Below, in pieces: positions 32,282-40,342 of a stretch of DNA of 64,000 nt. The position numbers and the translations under genes are program-made. The notes below the pieces were generated by a model that was not told where the DNA came from, did no database searches, and was given only the letters and a program-made list of their open reading frames with translations. The stretch's first letter is position 1, and each line of letters begins with the position of its first letter. Source of the stretch: Acrocarpospora macrocephala (GTDB lineage: Bacteria > Actinomycetota > Actinomycetes > Streptosporangiales > Streptosporangiaceae); assembly GCF_009687865.1 (NCBI RefSeq), contig NZ_BLAE01000011.1, forward strand, positions 253,067 to 317,066, given 5' to 3'.

Positions 32282-32889
32282 GTGAGCGGTTCCCCGGTGC
32301 CCCCTGTGCAGGGCGCGCCGGGTTCCGGCGCGTCCGGGGCCTGGATGTAGGCCCGCAAGAAGGCGGGAAGCCGAGGGTCGTCAGCGCCGTCGAGGGTCAG
32401 CTGCTTGCCCCAGGCGCTGGCGATCACGGGTGCCTGCTGCCCGTCGTACGGCGAGAGGATCACATAGTCGCGGCCGTTGAGGACGTTGACGACCTTCTCC
32501 ACCTCGGTGATCGGGAGGTCGGGCCGGACGGTGATCCACACGGCGCCGTGCTCCTGAGCGTGTACGACGTTCTCCTTGCGCAAGGACTGGGCGTACACGC
32601 CGCAGTTCTGCCACTTGGGGTCGTGGTCTCCGCCGATGGGCGGGCTGTGCTGGTAGGTCACGGGATCGGTGGTGTGGTCGCGTTTGTCGAAGGTGGCGAC
32701 CCGCACCGCGTCCAGGGAGGACTTCGATCGTTCACGGATGATCAGCACGGCCACCGTCGTCACCACCGCGACCAGCGTCACGAACGCGGCACTGACCACG
32801 ATGATCGTGCGAGCGCCTTCGCGCCGCCGCTGCTTGGTCTGGAGTTGTGCAAGCCGCTCCTTTCTCGTCAGGGGGGACTTATCGCTCAT
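32278..32889 (-). CDS. DUF3105-family membrane protein
   Basis: A 203-residue protein with a basic N-terminus, one helix (residues about 25-47) and a DUF3105 domain with conserved HSPPIGGDHDPKWQNCGVY, HAQEHGAVWITV and ILSPYDGQQAPVIASAWG. Function unknown; it commonly neighbours DUF305. ATG 32889 has GAGGAG close upstream. First gene of the DUF3105-DUF305-DsbA-VKOR operon, behind two copies of a palindromic operator. Confidence 0.88.
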   Translation of the reverse strand: MSDKSPLTRKERLAQLQTKQRRREGARTIIVVSAAFVTLVAVVTTVAVLIIRERSKSSLDAVRVATFDKRDHTTDPVTYQHSPPIGGDHDPKWQNCGVYAQSLRKENVVHAQEHGAVWITVRPDLPITEVEKVVNVLNGRDYVILSPYDGQQAPVIASAWGKQLTLDGADDPRLPAFLRAYIQAPDAPEPGAPCTGGTGEPLT

Positions 32890-32919
32890 GGCTCCTCGCT
32901 CGGTGCGCTCATCCGGAAG

Positions 32920-32954
32920 TTCTACGTCGCGTAGAACTTCTACAGCATGTCGAA
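32920..32954. promoter_or_regulatory. Tandem TTCTAC-N5-GTAGAA operators
   Basis: TTCTACGTCGCGTAGAA (32920-32936; the palindrome extends to 11-bp arms) and TTCTACAGCATGTCGAA (32938-32954) lie 18 bp apart, upstream of DUF3105. The same motif precedes copC and the lipoprotein at 35890. The CTACA-N3-TGTAG core recalls BlaI/CopY-family sites; the binding protein is not identified. Confidence 0.65.
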
Positions 32955-32979
32955 TATGGGCGTCATAAGCCCAGAGGGC

Positions 32980-33010
32980 TTGACTATCGATCGCCAAGCA
33001 GAGCTATCAT
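32980..33010 (+). promoter_or_regulatory. Leaderless promoter of an ArsR gene
   Basis: -35 TTGACT (32980-32985), 19-nt spacer, -10 TATCAT (33005-33010). The start site 7 nt further is the ATG at 33017. CTATCGATCG overlaps the -35 and may be an operator half-site. Confidence 0.45.
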
Positions 33011-33016
33011 CGTCAA

Positions 33017-33409
33017 ATGGCGATTAATGAGAGCGGGCGGTGTGTCACCGCCGACATCGCGGCTGGTATCTCCCCTGCCGCGGCGCTGTTTCACTCGCTG
33101 GCCGATGAGACGCGGCTGCGGATCGTGGCCCGGCTGGCCCGCGGTGAAGTACGCGTCGTGGACCTGACCGCCGAGCTCGGGCTGGCCCAGTCCACGGTGT
33201 CCAAGCACCTGGCCTGCCTTCGTGACTGCGGCCTGGTCGATTACCGGGCCGAGGGCCGCCAGTCGTTCTACGCCCTGACCCGGCCCGAGCTGATGGACCT
33301 GCTCGCGGCGGCCGAGCATCTGCTCGGCGCCACCGGTCACGCCATCACTCTGCGTCCCGGCGAACCGGTCGGCGGCTTGGTGGACGCCGAGCCGGAGCCC
33401 GCGTCGTGA
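33017..33409 (+). CDS. ArsR/SmtB-family metal-responsive repressor
   Basis: A 130-residue winged-helix repressor. The recognition region is VVDLTAELGLAQSTVSKHLACLRDCGLVDYR. Cys ligands available in or near the HTH are in HLACLRDC. No SD is present; the promoter places the transcript start on the ATG. The stop overlaps the following cation transporter (GTGA), which it presumably represses until metal binds. Confidence 0.9.
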   Translation: MAINESGRCVTADIAAGISPAAALFHSLADETRLRIVARLARGEVRVVDLTAELGLAQSTVSKHLACLRDCGLVDYRAEGRQSFYALTRPELMDLLAAAEHLLGATGHAITLRPGEPVGGLVDAEPEPAS

Positions 33410-34086
33410 CCACCGTGAACCTTGACGCCGTGCTGGCACGCCGAACGAAGTTGCGGAGCCGGATCCGGCTGCTGGTGGCGGCCGCCATCACCTACAACGT
33501 GATCGAAGCCGCCGTCGCGCTCACCGCCGGGACCATCGCCTCCTCCGCGGCGCTCATCGGCTTCGGCCTGGACTCGGTGATCGAGGTGGCCTCGGCCGCC
33601 GCCGTCGCCTGGCAGTTCTCGGTCGCCGATCATGAGCGGCGGGAGAAGGCCGCGCTCCGGGTCATCGCGCTGTCCTTCTTCGCCCTGGCCGCCTACGTCA
33701 CCTTCGACGCCGTACGCGCCTTGCTGGGCAGCGGAGAAGCCGAGCACTCCACACCCGGGCTCATCCTGGCCGCGCTGTCCCTGCTGATCATGCCGTTCCT
33801 GTCGTACGCCCAGCGCAGGACCGGCCGCGAACTCGGCTCGGCGAGCGCGGTCGCCGACTCCAAGCAGACCCTGCTGTGCACCTACCTGTCGGGGGTCCTG
33901 CTGGTCGGGCTCGCGCTCAACAGCCTGTTCGGCTGGTCCTGGGCGGACCCGATCGCCGCCCTGGTCATCGCCGCCGTCGCGGTCAAGGAAGGCCGTGACG
34001 CCTGGCGAGGAGAGGCCTGCTGCACAGCCGGTACGGCATCCGCCGAATCCGGCACGGCGGAGTGCGCAGACGGGTGCTGCCGCTGA
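33406..34086 (+). CDS. Cation diffusion facilitator-like transporter with Cys-rich tail
   Basis: A 226-residue membrane protein with about six helices. CDF-type features: SSAALIGFGLDSVIEVASAA in helix 2 and SASAVADSKQTLLCTYLSGV in helix 5, with Asp residues at the metal positions. It lacks the usual C-terminal cytosolic domain and ends instead in a Cys-rich tail (EACCTAG ... CADGCCR). It is coupled to the upstream ArsR. Efflux of a thiophilic divalent ion is plausible. Confidence 0.85.
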   Translation: MTTVNLDAVLARRTKLRSRIRLLVAAAITYNVIEAAVALTAGTIASSAALIGFGLDSVIEVASAAAVAWQFSVADHERREKAALRVIALSFFALAAYVTFDAVRALLGSGEAEHSTPGLILAALSLLIMPFLSYAQRRTGRELGSASAVADSKQTLLCTYLSGVLLVGLALNSLFGWSWADPIAALVIAAVAVKEGRDAWRGEACCTAGTASAESGTAECADGCCR

Positions 34087-35130
34087 TCAGATCAGGGTGG
34101 AAGCCCGGCTCAGGACCACGGCGATGCCATACGCCAGCCCCATGACCGCCACCTCGACGCTCCCCCACGCGATCAGGCTCGTACGTTCCTGGCGGATGAC
34201 GCGCGGGAGCAGCCACCAGCGGATCTTCGCCCCGAGAACGGCCACGACCAGCAGGCAGGCGGTCTTGGCGATGACGAGCTGCCCATACGGAGTGGCTACC
34301 AGTCCGGCGGGCAGTTCCGCGTCCAAGGCGAGCTGGGTCAGGCCGTTGATCAACCCGGTAGCGGTGACCACGAGAAGGCAAATGGTAGCCAGGCGCGAGA
34401 ATCGTGGCAGAGCTTCGGCCAGCAGGCCACGGTTGGGCGCGGCCAAGACGAGAAGCGCCACCAGGCCACCGGTCCACAACGCGGCGCCGCCGACGTGCAA
34501 CTCCATCGAGATCATGCTGAGGTCGTGCCAGTACCATTGCGCGGCATGCCCGGTCACCGGCAGGGGGAACAGCCCGAACAAGGCGACGATGATCCGCAGC
34601 TCGGCCGGTACGCTCTCGCCGAAGCGCACCGCCAGCCGCCCCACACCCGCCGCGACCAGGGCGCATCCCGCGCTGATCAGGAGCCCTTTGGGGGCGCTGA
34701 CCTGGTCGATGTACTCCCCGACCTGACCGAGTGTCGGCATCTCCCCTGGGCTGAGAACCTCCGAAGCCTGAAGGACGACCGCCGCGAGCGCGCAGGCCGC
34801 CCAGAGGAAGGCGGCGTGGACGGTCCACGGGCGGGCTCGGCGCATGATCGGCTCGGTCAGGTCCGGGCGATCGAATCCCAGCAGTTTGGGCAGCAGGCTG
34901 AGCCCGACCACCGTGGCGGCGGCCACGTCCAGCAGCGCCCGTACCGCCGGAAGACCCAGGCGGACCACTGGCCCGGGTTCGGGCAGGCCGGGAACCGGGG
35001 CCGGGGCGGCGGCGATGCCCGCGACCATGGCGGCGGCGATCGCCGCCAGTACCAAACCGGCGATCACCGATGAGGTCGGCCGTACCTGATCAGGGGCGGT
35101 TATTGAGGTCGCGGCCACGCGTTCGCTCAC
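34087..35130 (-). CDS. copD: CopD-family copper resistance membrane protein
   Basis: A 347-residue protein with about eight to nine helices and a CopD domain in the second half, with conserved LFPLPVTGHAAQW, ISMELHVGGAALWTGGLVAL and GQLVIAKTACLLVV segments. GTG 35130 is the start. It lies divergent to copC, with one operator between them, and abuts the CDF gene tail-to-tail. CopC and CopD act together in copper handling at the membrane. Confidence 0.9.
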   Translation of the reverse strand: MSERVAATSITAPDQVRPTSSVIAGLVLAAIAAAMVAGIAAAPAPVPGLPEPGPVVRLGLPAVRALLDVAAATVVGLSLLPKLLGFDRPDLTEPIMRRARPWTVHAAFLWAACALAAVVLQASEVLSPGEMPTLGQVGEYIDQVSAPKGLLISAGCALVAAGVGRLAVRFGESVPAELRIIVALFGLFPLPVTGHAAQWYWHDLSMISMELHVGGAALWTGGLVALLVLAAPNRGLLAEALPRFSRLATICLLVVTATGLINGLTQLALDAELPAGLVATPYGQLVIAKTACLLVVAVLGAKIRWWLLPRVIRQERTSLIAWGSVEVAVMGLAYGIAVVLSRASTLI

Positions 35131-35169
35131 CTGGCTTCTGCTGCGGGGGGTGGGGCAGGCTCATTCATC

Positions 35170-35186
35170 TTCGACATAATGTAGAA
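35170..35186. promoter_or_regulatory. TTCGAC-N5-GTAGAA operator between copD and copC
   Basis: TTCGACATAATGTAGAA matches the motif found at 32920, 32938 and 35818. It lies 40 nt before both divergent starts, well placed to control copC and copD together. Confidence 0.6.
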
Positions 35187-35227
35187 GCTCGCGAGAGCGG
35201 TTCAGCCCTCCGAAGGAGAGTTCCCTC

Positions 35228-35809
35228 ATGTTTCTGCGCCGATCGATGATCCTTCTGTCCGCCGCAGCGGCCCTGCTCGGAACTGCCATGCCGGCGCAGG
35301 CACATGACGCGTTGAAGTCCAGCAACCCCGCCAAGAACGCCAAGGTGGAGGCGATCGATCAGGTCGTCCTGGAATTCACCAACGCGGTCAGGTTCCCCAA
35401 GGTCATCGTGACCGATGCCGCCGGAAAGTCATTCCAGCAAGGCGAGGCCGACCTGAAGGGCAAGACGGTGACCCAGCGCGTCACCACACCGCTTCCTCCG
35501 GGCAAGTACACGATCGCCTATCGGGTGGTCTCCTCCGACGGTCATCCTCGTACCGGAGAGGTGCCCTTCACCGTGACCCCCTCACCGACGCCCACCACCA
35601 GCCCGAGCCCGCCGCCGAGCGAATCGGCGAGTCCATCCCCGGCGGCGGCGACATCGGCGCCTCCGCTCGCGACGCCTTCGGCGGAACCGGTGGCCGCTAC
35701 CTCGGGCGGAGCCTCCTCAATGACGGTGTGGATTCTCGTGGGCGTGGGGGCCCTCGTTGTCGTCACCGTGTTCGTGCTGACGGGCCGAAAGCGCCGCCCA
35801 AGCGACTGA
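35228..35809 (+). CDS. copC: CopC-domain copper-binding protein, membrane-anchored
   Basis: A 193-residue secreted protein. The signal peptide ends AMPAQA with the mature protein starting HDALKSSNPA, so the N-terminal His needed for Cu(II) binding in CopC is present. VVSSDGHPRTGEVPF contains the second conserved DxH region. A Pro/Ser/Thr-rich linker (about 100-158) and a C-terminal helix follow, a form common in Gram-positives. GGAG precedes the ATG. Confidence 0.94.
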   Translation: MFLRRSMILLSAAAALLGTAMPAQAHDALKSSNPAKNAKVEAIDQVVLEFTNAVRFPKVIVTDAAGKSFQQGEADLKGKTVTQRVTTPLPPGKYTIAYRVVSSDGHPRTGEVPFTVTPSPTPTTSPSPPPSESASPSPAAATSAPPLATPSAEPVAATSGGASSMTVWILVGVGALVVVTVFVLTGRKRRPSD

Positions 35810-35817
35810 GCACGTGC

Positions 35818-35834
35818 TTCTATGAACCGTAGAA
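35818..35834. promoter_or_regulatory. TTCTAT-N5-GTAGAA operator
   Basis: TTCTATGAACCGTAGAA lies just after the copC stop and 56 nt before the lipoprotein start. It is the fourth match to this motif in the copper region. Confidence 0.55.
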
Positions 35835-35889
35835 ACAAGGGCGGCGTATCTCCGGGTGAGTAATCACGCCTGACCGGGAGTTCACAGCC

Positions 35890-36312
35890 ATGAATCCCCT
35901 ATACGTGCCAGAGCGGGGGCGAGCGCTGATGCCGATCCGTTCCGCCACCATGATGTTCGTCTTGATTCTCGGCGCAGCAGCCTGCGGATCAAGCGAGAGC
36001 GCCGCTCGTGAAGCGGGCCCTCCCGCCAGCGTCGAACAGCTGGTCTCCACGATCGGCTGCGCGAGTTCTCACATTCAAATCGACGCCGATGAGCTACGGC
36101 AGGGAATCTGCGAGACGCCGCAGGGCCGCTACACCATAACGACCTTCGTCACCGAGAAGGGCAAGCGCGACTGGCTCGACTACGCCCAGATGTACGGCGG
36201 AATCTACCTCGTCGGCACCCGCTGGGCGGTCATCGCCAGCCCTGACCTCCTGGAGACGCTGCGAGGCCGGACCGGCGGCCAGATCGAAGATCTGAGTCAC
36301 TCATCGCAGTGA
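35890..36312 (+). CDS. Small lipoprotein in the copper region
   Basis: A 140-residue protein with a lipobox (LILGAAACGSS, Cys about residue 32). No known domain is recognised. The mature part has a pair of cysteines (IGCASSH and QGICETPQG) and an aromatic-rich C-terminal half. ATG 35890 was chosen; ATG 35929 would also keep the signal peptide. The operator upstream suggests copper-linked expression. Confidence 0.75.
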   Translation: MNPLYVPERGRALMPIRSATMMFVLILGAAACGSSESAAREAGPPASVEQLVSTIGCASSHIQIDADELRQGICETPQGRYTITTFVTEKGKRDWLDYAQMYGGIYLVGTRWAVIASPDLLETLRGRTGGQIEDLSHSSQ

Positions 36313-36353
36313 CGGCCTGGCACCGATCGCCGGTGCCAGGACATGCCAGGGAA

Positions 36354-37505
36354 TCACCGAACCATTCGAGTCGAGGAGACGGTTTCCACGAGATAGGCGC
36401 GCTGTCGTTTCGTGAGATCGCCGACTGTGCGGGTGGGCTCGATGCCTTCGGCCGCCAGCAGGTCTTCCACGCCATCGCCGTACAGACCGCGCAACAGCCA
36501 CCCGATGTAGGTCTTCTTTGTCAGTTTGTCGGTACGGGCGAACACCTCCGACAGGCTGAGTCGCCCTTCGGTCAAGGCTGCCCGCAGCTGCTTCCTGTCA
36601 AGAGGAGGAGAAGGAGTAGGCGTCGGCGAGGCCGCCGGCGCGGGAAGGCGAGCCATGGCCTGCCCCAGGGATGCCGGACTCTGATCGGCGTGCTGGTCCT
36701 CGGGCATCCAGTGCATGGCGGCCATGAGCACCGCCATCGTCCCGGCCAGCGCGATCGCGCTGACCAGGTGCCGCCGGGGCAGCCGCCCGTCCTGCTGTCT
36801 GCTCGCCGCCAGCTTCATGCCCACCACGGCCGTACGGAGGAGAACACCGGCCACCACGCCGATCAGAATGGGCTCGACCTGAGGCGGAATCGGACTGATC
36901 GTGGCGATCAGGACGCCGACCGCCGGACTGACGCAAGAAACCGTCAGCCACGGTGTCAGCCGTTGTTTCGCCATGTCCAGGAGCGCGGTCAGAGCCAGAC
37001 CCTCGCTGGTGGAATGGACCATAAGGGCGATCACCACGATGGCGGACGCGGTCAGGGCCAGTGTCGCGCCCTCGACCGCGCGGTGCACCGACAGCGCCGC
37101 CGCCGTACCCATGCCGCCGAACACCGCGGCGCTGAGCACCTCCTTGACCCGGCGGTGCAGACCGGGCCTGTGCTCACCACCGGCCGGTTTTGAGCTTTCA
37201 TGGTCGTGCCCGCAGCCCTTTCGGGTGAAATAGGTGATCACCAGGAATCCGAACAGGATCGCCAGCCCCAGTGCCCACACCGGGACGCCGTTCTCGTTCG
37301 CCCCCTGCCAGGCGTCCGGGAGCATGTCGATCAACGCGGTGACCAGCATCAGCGCGGACGCGATCGCCAGCAGCGCGGTGACTTGCCGGGATTTCCGCCT
37401 GGCCAGCCAGGCGCCCGCCAGGGTGGACAAGGTGATCAAGATAACGGCCAGCCACACTGCCATACCTGGAGGTCGTCCTTCCAACGTCGGCTCCATCAGG
37501 AGCAT
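36354..37505 (-). CDS. ZIP-family metal transporter with C-terminal mIHF-like domain
   Basis: A 383-residue protein from ATG 37505 (GAAGGGA upstream; ATG 37463 is an alternative). About eight helices show ZIP metal-site motifs HRAVEG and HSTSEG, with a His/Cys loop (KGCGHDHESS). After a Pro-rich linker (about 285-296) the last 85 residues resemble actinobacterial integration host factor: RLSLSEVF, YIGWLLRGLYGDGVEDLLAA, GIEPTRTVGDLTKRQRAYL. That domain normally binds DNA as a free nucleoid protein. Metal import is the family role; the tail role is unknown. It follows the His/Cys peptide gene. Confidence 0.85.
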   Translation of the reverse strand: MLLMEPTLEGRPPGMAVWLAVILITLSTLAGAWLARRKSRQVTALLAIASALMLVTALIDMLPDAWQGANENGVPVWALGLAILFGFLVITYFTRKGCGHDHESSKPAGGEHRPGLHRRVKEVLSAAVFGGMGTAAALSVHRAVEGATLALTASAIVVIALMVHSTSEGLALTALLDMAKQRLTPWLTVSCVSPAVGVLIATISPIPPQVEPILIGVVAGVLLRTAVVGMKLAASRQQDGRLPRRHLVSAIALAGTMAVLMAAMHWMPEDQHADQSPASLGQAMARLPAPAASPTPTPSPPLDRKQLRAALTEGRLSLSEVFARTDKLTKKTYIGWLLRGLYGDGVEDLLAAEGIEPTRTVGDLTKRQRAYLVETVSSTRMVR

Positions 37506-37575
37506 CGCGTAATCCCTTCTTCGAGGTCGTGACGGTCGGGGACCGCCGACGCGCGGCCGGCGGTCCCCGGGTGAT

Positions 37576-37728
37576 TCACTCCGCGGCGCAGCAGCCGTCC
37601 TGAGCGGCGTCGCCGGCGCATTGGTCGGGGCTGGTTCCCGCAGTGCTCTGCTCCGCGGGTTCATCCAGGTGATGTTCGGTGTGTTCGTCGTGGGCATGTG
37701 AGGCGTGGGGGTGATGGGCATGCGTCAT
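37576..37728 (-). CDS. 50-residue His/Cys-rich metal-binding peptide
   Basis: ATG 37728 has GGAGG 5 nt upstream. The N-terminal half is His-rich (THAHHPHASHAHDEHTEHH: eight His) and the C-terminal half has three cysteines (DQC, DGCC). No transmembrane segment. It reads as a cytosolic metal buffer or chaperone. It lies 70 nt upstream of the ZIP gene on the same strand and divergent from an ArsR-CDF operon, so zinc, nickel or cobalt is likely (inference). Confidence 0.8.
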   Translation of the reverse strand: MTHAHHPHASHAHDEHTEHHLDEPAEQSTAGTSPDQCAGDAAQDGCCAAE

Positions 37729-37803
37729 GGCATCCTCCGAGTAGGGCTCTCACCTGCGTTCATTGCAGAGAGTAGATATCCAGCTACTCAACGTTTACAC
37801 ATC

Positions 37804-37909
37804 TGAGCAAGTGTTCAAGTCTGCCGAGGGAGCCGATGACCTGACGGTGAGTAGTTGTTGACATCCCTTGGGCTCGCCCTGCACACTCCGTCATATGAAC
37901 AATGATTCA
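37804..37909. promoter_or_regulatory. SmtB-type operators and promoter at the ArsR-CDF operon
   Basis: TGAGCA-AG-TGTTCA (37804-37817) and TGAACAATGATTCA (37896-37909, overlapping the ArsR start codon) resemble the TGAAC/GTTCA inverted repeats bound by zinc-sensing ArsR proteins. A -35 TTGACA (37858-37863) with -10 CACACT (37882-37887) places transcription start at about the ATG, so the mRNA is probably leaderless. Confidence 0.6.
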
Positions 37910-38296
37910 AACGTTGTAGTGGAGCTGTCGCCCGACGCCTGTCCGACACCGGTGGTGGACGCCGAGCGGGTGACCGCCGTCCGGCAGGCGCTGCCCTCCG
38001 AGGAGGTCGTGCAAGACCTCGCCGACGTTTTTTCGTTGCTGGCCGATCCCGGCCGGTTGCGCCTGATGGCCGCGCTGCTCGAAGGCGGCGAGATGTGCGT
38101 CTGCGACCTGGCCGCCGCCACCGGGCAGAGCATGTCCGCCGCCTCGCACGCGCTGCGCCTGCTGCGCACCCACCGGGTGGTCAAGGTGCGCCGTTCCGGG
38201 CGGATGGCGTACTACCAGCTGGCCGACTCCCACGTCCGCATGCTGTTCGACCTCGCGATCACCCACATCGGCCACGAGGAGCGAATCGATGTCTGA
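37895..38296 (+). CDS. ArsR/SmtB-family zinc-class repressor
   Basis: A 133-residue repressor with CVCDLAAATGQSMSAASHALRLL as recognition region. Two metal sites known in the family are visible: CVCDL in helix 3 and the helix-5 motif DSHVRMLFDLAITHIGHEE, with Asp, His, His and His/Glu spaced as in SmtB/NmtR/CzrA. It overlaps the CDF gene, its likely target, by 8 nt. Confidence 0.92.
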   Translation: MNNDSNVVVELSPDACPTPVVDAERVTAVRQALPSEEVVQDLADVFSLLADPGRLRLMAALLEGGEMCVCDLAAATGQSMSAASHALRLLRTHRVVKVRRSGRMAYYQLADSHVRMLFDLAITHIGHEERIDV

Positions 38297-39248
38297 CCAC
38301 GGGCACGGCCATGGGCATGGGGTCAGCGGGGAGGCCGACCGCCGTTACCTGACCGGTGCGCTCGCCCTGATCGTCGGTTTCATGGTGATCGAGGTCGTCA
38401 TCGGCTTCATCGCCCAATCGCTGGCGTTGATCTCCGACGCCGGGCACATGCTCACCGACGCCATCGCCATCGTCTTCGCGCTGATCGCCATGCGCATCTC
38501 CGCCCGTCCGCCACAAGGTGGCTTCACTTACGGGCTGAAACGCGCCGAAATCATCTCAGCGCAGATCAACGGCATCACCCTGCTGCTGCTCAGCGCGTAC
38601 TTCATCTTCGAGGGAGTACGCCGGATCATCGAACCCCCCGACGTCGAGGGTCTGTACGTGGTCGTGACCGGCCTGGCGGGCATCGCGATCAACCTGGCGG
38701 CCACCTGGCTGATGTCCAAGGCCAACCGGACCAGCCTCAACGTCGAAGGCGCCTACCAGCACGTCCTCAACGACCTGTTCGCCTTCATCGCGACCACGAT
38801 CGCCGGAGCGGTCGTCTGGCTCACCGGCTGGGGCCGCGCCGACGCCCTCGCCGCCCTGGTCGTCGCCGCGCTCATGCTCAAGGCCGGCTGGGGCCTGGTC
38901 CGCGACTCCGGCCGCGTCTTCATGGAAGCCGCCCCCGTCGGCATGAACCCCACCGAAATCGGCACCAAAGCCGCAGCCCTCGACTCCGTCGTAGAAGTGC
39001 ACGACCTGCACATCTGGGAAGTCACCTCCGGCTACGCCGCGATGTCGGCCCACATCCTGGTAGAGCCCGGCGCCGACTGCCACGCGGTCCGCGTCGCCGC
39101 CGAGCGCCTCGTCCACGACCAGTACGGGATCGAGCACACCACTCTGCAAGTCGACCACGCGCCCGAAGCACTGCTGACGGTCGGCGCCCACTGCGCCGAC
39201 CCCCACGGCCCTTCCCACAAAGCCGGTACGCCTGGAGCCGAGGCGTGA
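38289..39248 (+). CDS. CzcD-type cation diffusion facilitator
   Basis: A 319-residue CDF exporter. It has an N-terminal HGHGHGHG cluster, six helices with ISDAGHMLTDA (helix 2) and AYQHVLNDLFAF (helix 5) forming the transport-site His/Asp set, and a C-terminal ferredoxin-like domain with VHDLHIWEVTSGY. The family exchanges Zn, Co or Cd for protons. Operon: arsR - CDF - ICMT-like gene. Confidence 0.95.
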   Translation: MSDHGHGHGHGVSGEADRRYLTGALALIVGFMVIEVVIGFIAQSLALISDAGHMLTDAIAIVFALIAMRISARPPQGGFTYGLKRAEIISAQINGITLLLLSAYFIFEGVRRIIEPPDVEGLYVVVTGLAGIAINLAATWLMSKANRTSLNVEGAYQHVLNDLFAFIATTIAGAVVWLTGWGRADALAALVVAALMLKAGWGLVRDSGRVFMEAAPVGMNPTEIGTKAAALDSVVEVHDLHIWEVTSGYAAMSAHILVEPGADCHAVRVAAERLVHDQYGIEHTTLQVDHAPEALLTVGAHCADPHGPSHKAGTPGAEA

Positions 39249-39859
39249 TCATCGCAGGCTTACTCGTCTACACCCTCGGCCTCCTGGTGCTCTTCGGCTA
39301 CCGGAGCTGGATCCAGTACCGGCAAACGGGAAGCACCGGCTTCATCGGCATCCGGGAACGTCCCGGCAGCATCGGCTGGTGGGGCGGCGTCCTGTTCATC
39401 CTCGCCATCGCGGCCACGGTGCTCGCCCCGCTCCTGGCCGCGATCGGGATCCTCACCCCGGCGACCACGCTGACCCACCCCGTCCTCGGCGTTCTCGGTC
39501 TCGCCCTCGCCCTCATCGGTCTGATCGCGACCTTCCTCGCCCAGAACACCATGGGCACGTCATGGCGCATCGGTGTCGACACCGACGAGCGTACGAGCCT
39601 GGTGACCGGCGGTATCTTCGCCTGGGTCCGCAATCCGATCTTCACCGCGATGACGACGGCACTGCTCGGACTGCCCTTCCTGGTGCCCACCTGGCTGTCG
39701 CTGACCGCTCTGGTGGCCTTGGTCGCCGCCATCGAGATCCAGGTCCGAACCGTCGAGGAGCCCTACCTCGCTCGTGTTCACGACTCCGCTTTCACCGACT
39801 ACACCGCACGAACCGGCCGCTTCCTGCCGGGCGTCGGCACCAAGCCCATTCGCGGCTGA
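39245..39859 (+). CDS. Isoprenylcysteine carboxyl methyltransferase-like membrane protein
   Basis: A 204-residue protein with about five helices. The C-terminal part has the ICMT/PEMT-type SAM-binding region: WRIGVDTDERTSLVTGGIFAWVRNPIFTA split by RNP, and RTVEEPYLARVHD with the EE pair. The GTG start overlaps the CDF stop. Acceptor unknown; its coupling to a metal exporter is notable. Confidence 0.85.
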   Translation: MIIAGLLVYTLGLLVLFGYRSWIQYRQTGSTGFIGIRERPGSIGWWGGVLFILAIAATVLAPLLAAIGILTPATTLTHPVLGVLGLALALIGLIATFLAQNTMGTSWRIGVDTDERTSLVTGGIFAWVRNPIFTAMTTALLGLPFLVPTWLSLTALVALVAAIEIQVRTVEEPYLARVHDSAFTDYTARTGRFLPGVGTKPIRG

Positions 39860-39942
39860 ACCGTAGTGCCTGCGGCGCTCGTTGCGCGGGACCCGGATCG
39901 CGTACCCTCTAGCATCGGCGATGGGAACGTAAGGGGTGCGCG

Positions 39943-40305
39943 GTGCGGCTCGGCCACCTGGAACGCTCGATCATGGAGACACTGTGGAAACATCCCGACG
40001 GGATGTTCGCCCAGCAACTCGCCGACGCCCTCCCGTCCAAGCCGGCGGTCACCACCGTACTGACCGTTCTGGTACGGCTCTCGCACAAAGAGCTGGTGTC
40101 GCGGCACCGCGAAGGACGCGCCCACCTCTACAAGGCCACCGGCGACAGAGACGCCTTCGTGGCGGAGTCGATGCGCGTCGCCTTGGACCAAGCAGGCGAC
40201 GTCGAGGCGGCGGTGATGCGTTTCGTCGGCACGGTCTCACCTGAGGTCACCGCAGCGCTGAGAGCGGCATTGCGAGAGCACGAATCCAACGGGGGTTCTC
40301 GGTGA
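39943..40305 (+). CDS. BlaI/MecI/CopY-family repressor
   Basis: A 120-residue winged-helix repressor beginning RLGHLERSIMETLWKHPDGM, with PAVTTVLTVLVRLSHKELVSR and the REGRAHLYKA wing. GTG 39943 follows AAGGGG. The family usually sits beside an M56 membrane peptidase; here none follows. It is a candidate binder of the TTCTAC-N5-GTAGAA sites (inference). Confidence 0.9.
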   Translation: MRLGHLERSIMETLWKHPDGMFAQQLADALPSKPAVTTVLTVLVRLSHKELVSRHREGRAHLYKATGDRDAFVAESMRVALDQAGDVEAAVMRFVGTVSPEVTAALRAALREHESNGGSR

Positions 40306-40342
40306 CGCTGGTTCAGCGCCCTCCACACATCGATAAGGATAA

